DNA of 40,757 nt from Spirochaetia bacterium (lineage in GTDB: Bacteria > Spirochaetota > Spirochaetia > CADAEX01), in the NCBI GenBank assembly GCA_017446885.1, contig JAFSOR010000018.1, positions 1 through 40,757 on the forward strand, in the 5' to 3' direction. The position numbers were made by a program, and so were the translations under genes. Below, in pieces: positions 17,512 through 24,593 of this stretch (the stretch's first letter is position 1; every line of letters starts with the position of its first letter). The notes below the pieces were generated by a model that saw nothing but the letters and a program-made list of their open reading frames with translations, did not search any database and was not told where the DNA came from.

Positions 17512-18506
17512 CCAAAAGCGAATTTGCAGAGCGCATATTAAACGGCCACACACCTTCAATCAAAGAGAAGGCCACAGCCTTTGCACCGGCCAACATTGCG
17601 TTAATAAAATACTGGGGCAAGCGGGACAGTCAGCTGAATCTTCCTGTCACCGACAGCCTCTCTATAGACCTTGGAAACCTGGGGACAGAGACCACGGTGG
17701 AGCCTTCAGGCAGCGACATCGTTATACTTAATGGAAACAAACTGGCACCAGAAGATGCATTTGCAGTCAAGGTTATCAACTTCGTGGACCTGTTCAGAAA
17801 TGCTTTGAACCAGGCTGCAACAAACCGGCCAGCCCTCACCATCACCACCAACAACAATATACCCACCGGTGCAGGAGTAGCTTCTTCTGCTTCTGGCTTT
17901 GCTGCCATGACCATGGCTCTGGACCAGTTCTACGGACTCGGGCTGGCAGGCCGGGAGCTGTCCCTCTTGGCCAACCTGGGGAGCGGCAGCGCCTCCAGAA
18001 GCATATTCACAGGCTTTGTCTACCGGCACGCCGGCACAGACCCAGATGGCATGGACTCATACTCAGAGCCACTTCCCTATACATGGCCCGAGCTCAAGAT
18101 AGGGCTTATAACTGTATCTGCCAAAGCAAAGCAGGTCAGCTCCCGGGATGGGATGGAGCGCACAGTAGCCACATCACCACTTTACAAGAAGTGGCCGGAC
18201 CAGGTCAAAAGCGACATGGCAAAAATGCTTGACGCAATCAAAGCAAAAGACTTTGAACTCCTGGGCGCAACTGCAGAGAACAACGCCCTGGCAATGCATG
18301 AGTGCATGAGGGCAGCAACACCACCCCTCAACTACTTCGAGCCTGAGACTGAGGCCATCATCTGCAAGGTGCAGGAACTGCGCAAAGAAGGTCTGCCAAT
18401 CTACCTCACCATCGACGCCGGTCCCAATGTGAAGCTGCTCTATTTAAATAAAGATGAAGAAAAAGTGAAAACTGAATTCCCCGATATGAGGGTTGTCAAT
18501 AGATAG
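17505..18506 (+). CDS. mvaD: diphosphomevalonate decarboxylase
   Basis: Converts mevalonate diphosphate to IPP with ATP, the last step. The 333-residue GHMP-fold protein contains APANIALIKYWGKRD, the family's signature opening, the phosphate loop IPTGAGVASSASGFAA, the GSGSASRSIFTGFV segment with the conserved arginine, and DAGPNVKLL with the catalytic aspartate near the C-terminus. GGGGAG precedes the ATG and it overlaps the kinase gene by seven bases. The decarboxylase rather than the archaeal phosphomevalonate route is therefore used here. A secreted-protein gene follows after 13 bases with its own strong Shine-Dalgarno. Confidence 0.95.
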   Translation: MLTKSEFAERILNGHTPSIKEKATAFAPANIALIKYWGKRDSQLNLPVTDSLSIDLGNLGTETTVEPSGSDIVILNGNKLAPEDAFAVKVINFVDLFRNALNQAATNRPALTITTNNNIPTGAGVASSASGFAAMTMALDQFYGLGLAGRELSLLANLGSGSASRSIFTGFVYRHAGTDPDGMDSYSEPLPYTWPELKIGLITVSAKAKQVSSRDGMERTVATSPLYKKWPDQVKSDMAKMLDAIKAKDFELLGATAENNALAMHECMRAATPPLNYFEPETEAIICKVQELRKEGLPIYLTIDAGPNVKLLYLNKDEEKVKTEFPDMRVVNR

Positions 18507-18519
18507 ATTTGGAGGAAGT

Positions 18520-19455
18520 ATGAAAAAGATTATCATCATGTGTTTAATGCTCGTCATTGCTGCCGGAGCTTTTGCTCAGAGCGCCCCATCTGCAGGACTT
18601 ACTGACAGCGATGTCACATCATTCAGCAAGAACTATGGCTCTATCAAGGCCGAACTTGAGAAGCTGGGAATAGATGTGCAGGACACAGACAGCGTTGCAG
18701 ATGCAAAAAGCGCAGAAGCAAAGGTAAACAGCATCCTCAACAAGAATGGAATTTCAGGAAGCAACCCGGTTGCAAAGCTCAAGGCAATTGCATTCGGATA
18801 TGCGGTTGAGAAATTCGAGGCAACAATGGCCGGAGATCCACAGGCATCCAAGATGCTTCAGAGCATGGGAATCGACCCCATAGCAGATGTCCGGAAAGAA
18901 GTTGCACCAGCAGACTGCAAGGTTGTGAAAAAACACCTGAACGAACTCCAGAAAGCCTTTGATGATGACGACTTCCCTGCCACATCATCCTTCGACCAGA
19001 GCTCAAGCACCGACAGCTACGACATGGCAGCCCTCCAGCAGTACCAGAACATGCTCTCCGTCTCAGACTATGAGGATTCTGATACAAAGGCACGGAAAGA
19101 AGTACTCAAAAAATATGATGTCAAGAAAAAGTTCAATGTGCTTAAGGATAACGACGGTTCCGAATGGATTATCATCAAATCTTCCGACATAACATTCGCA
19201 AACAGCACCGAAGCAGCGATTTATGCAGAAAACTACGTGGGAGTAAGCGGTGATTGGTCCCTGTGCTCCAGCTGCGGCTATCTGGGTCAGCATCCCGACG
19301 GCAAGCCTTTCTACACCTGGGGAAATGACGGAATACTCTGCTACGAGAAGTTCCCTATCGATTATGATACCTGCGCACCTGACAGGGTTATCTACGATGC
19401 TGATGTGACCCCGGCAATGGCCAAGAAAGCCATGCTGCAGCTGTATAAGTACTGA
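18520..19455 (+). CDS. exported protein of unknown function
   Basis: Not recognised. The protein starts at ATG 18520, supported by GGAGG four bases upstream; a TTG 27 bases earlier would bury the signal peptide. It has 311 residues with a signal peptide cleaved after AFAQ near residue 20, so it is periplasmic or secreted. The middle is helical and contains an acidic/serine-rich low-complexity stretch (around residues 146-165). The C-terminal third is different: it has the paired cysteines of CSSCGYLGQHPDG, then aromatic FYTWGNDG and CYEKFPIDYDTC, giving four cysteines that could form disulfides or bind metal. It follows mvaD closely but is unlikely to be part of isoprenoid synthesis. Confidence 0.8.
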   Translation: MKKIIIMCLMLVIAAGAFAQSAPSAGLTDSDVTSFSKNYGSIKAELEKLGIDVQDTDSVADAKSAEAKVNSILNKNGISGSNPVAKLKAIAFGYAVEKFEATMAGDPQASKMLQSMGIDPIADVRKEVAPADCKVVKKHLNELQKAFDDDDFPATSSFDQSSSTDSYDMAALQQYQNMLSVSDYEDSDTKARKEVLKKYDVKKKFNVLKDNDGSEWIIIKSSDITFANSTEAAIYAENYVGVSGDWSLCSSCGYLGQHPDGKPFYTWGNDGILCYEKFPIDYDTCAPDRVIYDADVTPAMAKKAMLQLYKY

Positions 19456-19464
19456 GGAGATTGT

Positions 19465-19905
19465 ATGGACGAAGAAAAAAATAATGTAAAGGAAGAACCA
19501 CCAAAAGTAAATCTTACTGGAATATTTTTTTTATTAATACTAATTTTTATATGCAATGGATATATTTGTCTTAGTATTATAAGACAAACTAATTCTAATA
19601 ATGGTATTGACTCTACTCATCGGGTTCTTTTATTAACAATGGAAGATAACATCTCGAGTAAAGATGCTTCTGATGATATTCAAGTAAATAATGCATTAAA
19701 GAATGGTGGGACTGTTAGGGTAAAAGATTCAAATGAAGGTTATCAAAAAGCTTTTGGATATGAATATGAAAGATACGGTGCAATAAATTCTTCTGGAACT
19801 TATTGGACCAAAGGAGCTGTATTAAATTATATAGCTAGTCGAGGATGGACTTTAATACAGGCACCATCAACTGGGCTCACAGATATGTATTATTTTGTTA
19901 AATGA
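19465..19905 (+). CDS. small membrane-anchored protein, unknown
   Basis: Not recognised. The 146-residue protein has a short charged cytoplasmic start, one hydrophobic helix at about residues 14-36, and a soluble C-terminal part outside. The last 45 residues (TKGAVLNYIASRGWTLIQAP) look like the short DUF4177-type alpha/beta module in which a helix is followed by an EGW/RGW-like turn; this is a weak resemblance. The Shine-Dalgarno GAGGAG lies upstream of the ATG. From this gene onward the DNA becomes strongly AT-rich compared with the mevalonate operon, which suggests the segment to about 23.6 kb was acquired separately. Confidence 0.7.
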   Translation: MDEEKNNVKEEPPKVNLTGIFFLLILIFICNGYICLSIIRQTNSNNGIDSTHRVLLLTMEDNISSKDASDDIQVNNALKNGGTVRVKDSNEGYQKAFGYEYERYGAINSSGTYWTKGAVLNYIASRGWTLIQAPSTGLTDMYYFVK

Positions 19906-19911
19906 GAAAAA

Positions 19912-20349
19912 ATGAAAAAAATATTATTTGTAATTTTATTATTTACAACATCAACAATTTGTTATGCTCAGAATACGGATTTAAAACATTATTATGATAT
20001 ATCACAGGGTTTTGATGGATGGGCTATGGCTATTTATCTTGAGAATATAGCCAAAAATGATTTGGCAGGCCATGAAAAAGAATTCATGGATTTTGTGAAT
20101 GACGAGTTGTCAAAAAAGTTCACTCCCGCAACAAAGCTGACAAAGAACAATAATTGGCTTTTCCATAAAGCATTGAATGAGTGGGATTATGAAAAGGATG
20201 AGGTATATGCTGTAGTCTGTGCAGACTCAAAATATGCAAAAGACGGCATTTTTATTTTTACAGTTATAATGGGGGAAAATGACTTCCTCTGGTGTGCTTA
20301 TTCAGTAAAAGAAGAAGATTTAAACAATATAGATGATTTATTTAAGTGA
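19912..20349 (+). CDS. small exported protein, unknown
   Basis: Not recognised. The 145-residue protein has an N-terminal signal peptide ending near CYAQ (about residue 20). The mature part is acidic and rich in aromatic residues (GFDGWAMAIYLENIA and later NNWLFHKALNEWDYEKDE), with one cysteine in the mature part near residue 103 and another close to the C-terminus, so a disulfide is possible but unproven. Only six bases separate it from the preceding gene and eight from the next, so the three form one unit. Codon use is AT-rich like its neighbours. Confidence 0.68.
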   Translation: MKKILFVILLFTTSTICYAQNTDLKHYYDISQGFDGWAMAIYLENIAKNDLAGHEKEFMDFVNDELSKKFTPATKLTKNNNWLFHKALNEWDYEKDEVYAVVCADSKYAKDGIFIFTVIMGENDFLWCAYSVKEEDLNNIDDLFK

Positions 20350-20357
20350 GAATTTTT

Positions 20358-20879
20358 ATGAAAAAAATAATATTGCTAATAATGATTGTACATTGTACAT
20401 CATCAGCCTTTGCAAGATCTATCGCTCTTCAATCCGATTTTAATACAAATGGAGAAATCGTCATTGATAATACTACTGGTATTGTCGAAGACAAGCTACG
20501 CATTGGGAATGACACCAATACTGGAATTGAAGTAATCATTAAGGGAAATCATAGAAACCTGGGGCTAATTGAAGTAGCATCTGGTTTTATCAAGGCAAGA
20601 GATACAATATACTTAACAAGTAAATATGAAGATAATCTGGATAGTTTTAACAGCTTTATAATTGGTTTAAAAGAAGGTAAAATCACCAAGTATACAGCAT
20701 CAATGAACTGGGATGATTTAATTTTTTCTATTCATGAGACTGATTTAATACAATCAGTTGATTTCAGTACTATAATTTCTCCTGCTGATGAGCTTCTTAA
20801 ATGGAAACAACTGCTTGATATGGGTGGAATTACCCAAGAAGAATATGAAGCAAAGAAAAAGCAACTTCTGGGGCTTTAA
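20358..20879 (+). CDS. exported protein with C-terminal SHOCT-like module
   Basis: The start ATG at 20358 begins MKKIILLIM, a signal peptide ending near AFAR; the GTG 12 bases upstream is less likely. The 173-residue protein has an unassigned beta-rich middle and ends with a short amphipathic segment, LLKWKQLLDMGGITQEEYEAKK, the hallmark of the SHOCT domain (a roughly 30-residue oligomerisation or protein-binding module, usually C-terminal). SHOCT after a signal peptide is common in small proteins of unknown role, so function remains open. It ends the AT-rich trio and is followed by 55 bases of A/T-rich spacer before the nuclease-like gene. Confidence 0.72.
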   Translation: MKKIILLIMIVHCTSSAFARSIALQSDFNTNGEIVIDNTTGIVEDKLRIGNDTNTGIEVIIKGNHRNLGLIEVASGFIKARDTIYLTSKYEDNLDSFNSFIIGLKEGKITKYTASMNWDDLIFSIHETDLIQSVDFSTIISPADELLKWKQLLDMGGITQEEYEAKKKQLLGL

Positions 20880-20934
20880 ATTAAAGAAAAACAACTTTTT
20901 AAAGAATTAAACAATTAAAACCGATGAATTAAAC

Positions 20935-21609
20935 ATGATTGATAATAAAACATTTGAAATTATTATTAAATTAGCAAAGAAAGAATACAATATTACACCA
21001 AATGAAGCACAATTATTAATAAAAGAAATAAAAAAAGTTTTTGATGATGTAATGAATAGTAAATATCCTGAAAGAGATGTTAGAAGAATAACTACTAAAT
21101 TTCGTGATGCGGGCAGAAGGTCAGCTCCATGGAAACCAACATCTAGTCGCGTTCCTGGGCGTCCCCAAGATGGTTCTGATGGAAATAGAATTAATCGATG
21201 GCTGCTTCCAAAAACTCATAAATTTTATGCTGATGAACAAACAGCATGTTTAGTTGAAATAAAATACTATTTACAAGCATTATCATTTAACAACTCACCT
21301 TCTATTAATAGAGAAGATTTTAATAATGCTTTTAATTGGTTATTAGATAAACCAATTAAACCTAATAATTATTTAGACCCAATCCAATTAATACCTATTG
21401 ATATGGATGCCGTTATAAAAGATGCAAGAATAATACAGTCCGGTCATATTTTCCCCCTTGATAGAGGAGGAAAACACCATCCACAAAACACATTCCTTAT
21501 GCTTGCAAGAAGCAATCAATTGCAAGGAAATTTATCAGTTGATGAGCTGCTTGACTTAATGCAAGAAATACTAATTAAGCATGGTAAAATTATCAACCAA
21601 AACTCTTAA
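20935..21609 (+). CDS. HNH-family endonuclease-like protein (candidate restriction enzyme)
   Basis: The 224-residue protein has a C-terminal HNH-like motif: H171 in SGHIFPLDRGG, N185 in HHPQNTFLML and N194 in RSNQLQGNL, the spacing and wording of a beta-beta-alpha-metal nuclease in which H activates water and N/N or N/H hold the metal. The N-terminal 160 residues are unassigned; a short patch around residues 55-85 is basic and glycine/proline-rich and could bind DNA. It is encoded tail-to-tail with the methyltransferase gene and their ends overlap by 17 bases. Pairing a nuclease with a methyltransferase in an AT-rich island suggests a restriction enzyme. That is inference; a stand-alone homing-type HNH protein is the main alternative. 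No clear Shine-Dalgarno is seen. Confidence 0.7.
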   Translation: MIDNKTFEIIIKLAKKEYNITPNEAQLLIKEIKKVFDDVMNSKYPERDVRRITTKFRDAGRRSAPWKPTSSRVPGRPQDGSDGNRINRWLLPKTHKFYADEQTACLVEIKYYLQALSFNNSPSINREDFNNAFNWLLDKPIKPNNYLDPIQLIPIDMDAVIKDARIIQSGHIFPLDRGGKHHPQNTFLMLARSNQLQGNLSVDELLDLMQEILIKHGKIINQNS

Positions 21610-23524
21610 ACAGATGTTGAGCATTCCGATAAAAAGCTAAACTTTCATTTGATAATTTTCTAAAATTTTCAATATTTCTAATAATTATTTCTTTCTGTTT
21701 TTGCGGAATTTGAGGGACAATCAAGTTACCAACAGCCTCTGGACTTATCTCATCAATAACTGAACCAAAAACTTGTTTACTTAATTGTTTTTTTGCTTGT
21801 TCTGATTGTAAAAATGCATAAAGATAATTTGAATTTTCTTTTCTTTCATCTGGAATTATTCTTATTACATGTTCTGAAATTGCAAATCCATCCCAATCTT
21901 TTGGAACTATTGAAACTATTCCAGTGGTTCCGCTTCTTGTAATTAAAATCCACCCTTCTCTTACAACTAACTGTTCATAATGTGGATCAGTTTTCGAAAT
22001 ATATTTCTTTGTTGAAACAATTTGTTCAGTAATATTTGCACCTCCCAAAAATGGAACAGAATTAGCTTCAGAAGATACATAGTTTCTTTTAAATCGACCC
22101 GGATAGAAAATATTAGAAACAAGTTTTTTTAATTCAACCCCTGTAATTGATTCTTTTATTTCTGAAGATTCAAGATAAAACAAAGCATTAATTCTATGTG
22201 ATTCATCTGCAATTATTTGCTTTACATTAATTGAACAACTTATTTTTGATTTTTTAAGTTTATTATTGTTAAACAAAATCCAATCATTTAATACTATATC
22301 AAAATCACATAATATTTTACTTGATTCACTTCCATCGGGGTTTCTCATATATACAGGAAGTCCACGCCTATCGTGACCTATCCACTGGGGCTTTGAAATA
22401 AATATATTATAATTTAATGTATCTAAATCATCTAAAGGGCATTTGTACTTTTTAACAATTAATAAGCTTGTTTTTGTACCAGTGTGAGGTTGAAAAGTTT
22501 CTACCGGTAAATCAATCACAGCAATAATTTGACATTTTTTTAACAACCAATCACGGATATAAATAGCTTTGGGCCCAGATAATATTTGATATGGTAAAAC
22601 TATTGCACATCGCCCAGTTTCCGGTTTTAATAAATTTATATTTTGTTCTAAAAATAGAATATCTGGAGGTGTAGGTGTTACATTTTTTGAACCATTCTTA
22701 TGACTTAATTCATAATTATTTAAAATATCCTCAGAAGTAATTGTTGTTTTTGTGCCAAATGGAGGATTTGTAGCAATACAATCATATAAATCATTTTCTT
22801 TTTTAGGAAGAATTAATGAATCAGCAAATTTTACATATTCTTTTTTTACTCCTATTCTTGTTTGAATATTTCTATTTGCAGCATGTCGTACTGTTTCATC
22901 AATCTCTTTACCAAATACTTGATTATAAACTATATTTGCCAGAACTCCTTCATCTTCAATTGAATTATTATCTAAATCTTTTTTTATTTTATTAATTGCT
23001 GCCAGTAAAAAACCACCAGTTCCACTACAAATATCAATAAAAGTTTCACCTATCAATGGAGAAAAATTGATAAGATCTAATGCAAGATTTGTAACTTTTG
23101 CATCTGTAAAAAATTGTCCTCCCAAACTTTTAATAGAATAATTCCTAAAAATTTCAAGAGAATCACCAATCAAGTCAATACTTTTATCTGAAAGAGACAT
23201 ATCTGAGAATTGAGCACAAATAAATAAAATATCTTTATCAGAAAGAATAATTGATTTTTCATTCTTATATAGACCCCAAGATTTATTCATTTCTAAAAAA
23301 TTATTACGAATATAAGAAATATCAGAATAGTTAGTAAAAATAGAATCAGATTCTACAATAAAATAATTTTTAAAAGCAGGAATTTGTTTATAAGTTTTTT
23401 CAATAAAAATACCAGTATGAAGAATTTTTGAAAATTCATATGCCATTATTTCAGTATTTTTTACAGTAGAAGAAGCGTATAAATAATCAAAAATAGTATC
23501 AATCCTTTTTTGTAGATTCTTCAT
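21593..23524 (-). CDS. N6-adenine DNA methyltransferase fused to a half specificity subunit (HsdM-HsdS type)
   Basis: A 643-residue protein. Residues about 1-130 form the helical N-terminal domain of HsdM-like enzymes. The SAM-binding motif I is ICSGTGGF (about 165-172) and the catalytic motif IV is NPPF at 253-256, both as in gamma-class N6-adenine methyltransferases of type I systems. From about residue 450 the protein resembles one target-recognition domain plus one conserved helical spacer of an HsdS subunit: the WILITRSGTTG segment, then ISPEAVGNLIVPQIPQKQKE. Only one recognition half is present, so two copies would be needed to read a symmetric, split site. No HsdR gene is nearby. The gene has a GGAGGA Shine-Dalgarno, its own promoter and two palindromes just upstream, and is AT-rich. 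Confidence 0.88.
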   Translation of the reverse strand: MKNLQKRIDTIFDYLYASSTVKNTEIMAYEFSKILHTGIFIEKTYKQIPAFKNYFIVESDSIFTNYSDISYIRNNFLEMNKSWGLYKNEKSIILSDKDILFICAQFSDMSLSDKSIDLIGDSLEIFRNYSIKSLGGQFFTDAKVTNLALDLINFSPLIGETFIDICSGTGGFLLAAINKIKKDLDNNSIEDEGVLANIVYNQVFGKEIDETVRHAANRNIQTRIGVKKEYVKFADSLILPKKENDLYDCIATNPPFGTKTTITSEDILNNYELSHKNGSKNVTPTPPDILFLEQNINLLKPETGRCAIVLPYQILSGPKAIYIRDWLLKKCQIIAVIDLPVETFQPHTGTKTSLLIVKKYKCPLDDLDTLNYNIFISKPQWIGHDRRGLPVYMRNPDGSESSKILCDFDIVLNDWILFNNNKLKKSKISCSINVKQIIADESHRINALFYLESSEIKESITGVELKKLVSNIFYPGRFKRNYVSSEANSVPFLGGANITEQIVSTKKYISKTDPHYEQLVVREGWILITRSGTTGIVSIVPKDWDGFAISEHVIRIIPDERKENSNYLYAFLQSEQAKKQLSKQVFGSVIDEISPEAVGNLIVPQIPQKQKEIIIRNIENFRKLSNESLAFYRNAQHLFKSFG

Positions 23525-23540
23525 TTATTCCTCCTTCTTT

Positions 23541-23569
23541 AAAATAACATAGGCAAATTAATTTGTCAA
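23541..23569 (-). promoter_or_regulatory. methyltransferase promoter
   Basis: On the minus strand TTGACA (23564-23569), a 17-base spacer and TATTTT (23541-23546). The leader is about 10 bases long and contains GGAGGA in front of the ATG. The upstream edge of the -35 box touches a 15-base palindrome, so binding there would block RNA polymerase. Confidence 0.6.
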
Positions 23570-23598
23570 TGCAAATTTTGCATTGTGCAATTTTTGCA
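23569..23598 (+). repeat. two tandem palindromes, probable operator
   Basis: ATGCAAATTTTGCAT at 23569-23583 is a perfect 7-1-7 inverted repeat, and TGCAATTTTTGCA at 23586-23598 is a 5-3-5 inverted repeat of the same core (TGCAA/TTGCA). Their centres are 16 bases apart, about 1.5 helical turns. They lie between the divergent methyltransferase and tfoX-like promoters and abut the -35 box of the former. A repressor dimer pair is the natural reading, but no regulator gene is adjacent. Confidence 0.6.
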
Positions 23599-23616
23599 TA
23601 ATATATTATTTTTTTC

Positions 23617-23645
23617 TTGACACAACAACTCTATCAACCTATAAA
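23617..23645 (+). promoter_or_regulatory. promoter of the TfoX-like gene, leaderless geometry
   Basis: Consensus TTGACA (23617-23622), a 17-base spacer and TATAAA (23640-23645), followed by eight bases and the ATG at 23654. The predicted transcript begins within about two bases of the start codon and there is no Shine-Dalgarno. Confidence 0.65.
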
Positions 23646-23653
23646 ATAATCCC

Positions 23654-23971
23654 ATGCCAAGCACACAAGACTACTGCAACTTCATATTAGACCAGCTCTC
23701 ATTCCTGCCCGACATCACCACCCGGAAGATGATGGGCGAATACATACTGTACTATAAAGGAAAGATATTCGGTGGTATCTATGACAACCGCCTCCTGGTG
23801 AAACCCAATGAAGCGGCAAAGAAGATGATGCCCGATGCACCTCTGGAGGAACCCTACCCTGGTGCCAAGAAAATGCTCTTAGTGGAAGATGTGGACAACA
23901 AAGATTTTCTTAAAGAATTAGTAGAAGCAGTATATTCGAGTCTCATAAATCGGAGAAATAAATTTGAGTGA
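23654..23971 (+). CDS. TfoX N-terminal-domain protein
   Basis: A 105-residue protein matching the N-terminal domain of TfoX/Sxy: DITTRKMMGEYILYYKGKIFG is the conserved core, followed by the YDNRLLVKP strand and the acidic helix. TfoX/Sxy regulates competence with CRP in gamma-proteobacteria, but stand-alone N-domain proteins such as this are widespread in bacteria without known competence and their role is not established. The mRNA is predicted to be leaderless. The stop overlaps the acetyltransferase start by eight bases, so the two are coupled. Confidence 0.85.
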   Translation: MPSTQDYCNFILDQLSFLPDITTRKMMGEYILYYKGKIFGGIYDNRLLVKPNEAAKKMMPDAPLEEPYPGAKKMLLVEDVDNKDFLKELVEAVYSSLINRRNKFE

Positions 23972-24590
23972 ACTGACTTTTTCGCAGATGACAGATGAAC
24001 AGCTTATGGAGGCGGCTCTCCTTTCCGCAGAGGCCTTCTACGACTATGAATACATTGTAAATTACATAGCAGACGAAAAGCGCAGGAAGATATTCATGAA
24101 CTGCATGATATCTGCAGACTTAAAGGTGAACAGAAAACTCTCCACCACATTCGTGGCTATGGAAAAGGGAACAATTGTGGCAGTGGCAACCCTGTACAGG
24201 CCAGGAGCAAAAAGAGCGTCAACTGCAAGGTACCTTGCCGAAGGCTGCCTGAAGGCAATTGTACGCGGTGGAATAAAAGACTCCATAGCATGGATTGACA
24301 TGGACACAAAAGCCCATCAGCCATGTTTCGAAATAAAGAAAGATGCCTGGTATTTAGGCTCGCTCTCTGTAGGTGTCGCTTATCAGGGTGCAGGTGTGGG
24401 AAGTGCATTTATGCGGAAATGCCTGATTCCCTATGTAAGGGAGAACGGCGGACAGGAGCTCTGTCTGGTTACAAATTCAGAGATAAACCGAAAATTCTAC
24501 GAGAAAAACGGCTTCAAAGAATTCCATCATGAGGTATTTCGCTATAAGGGAAAGGAGCTTGGAAGCTGGTGCTACAGCATCAGAGTCTAG
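23964..24590 (+). CDS. GNAT-family N-acetyltransferase
   Basis: A 208-residue protein with the acetyl-CoA binding fold: the SLSVGVAYQGAGVGSAFMRKC segment contains the Q/RxxGxG/A pyrophosphate loop as QGAGVG, followed by the motif-B stretch LVTNSEINRKFYEKNGFKEF typical of GNAT enzymes. The substrate is unknown. Initiation is at TTG (23964), with GGAG eight bases upstream; a later ATG would remove part of the domain start. It overlaps the TfoX-like gene and is followed after three bases by a MATE transporter. An acetyltransferase next to a multidrug transporter might act in detoxification, which is conjecture. Confidence 0.88.
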   Translation: MSELTFSQMTDEQLMEAALLSAEAFYDYEYIVNYIADEKRRKIFMNCMISADLKVNRKLSTTFVAMEKGTIVAVATLYRPGAKRASTARYLAEGCLKAIVRGGIKDSIAWIDMDTKAHQPCFEIKKDAWYLGSLSVGVAYQGAGVGSAFMRKCLIPYVRENGGQELCLVTNSEINRKFYEKNGFKEFHHEVFRYKGKELGSWCYSIRV

Positions 24591-24593
24591 CCT

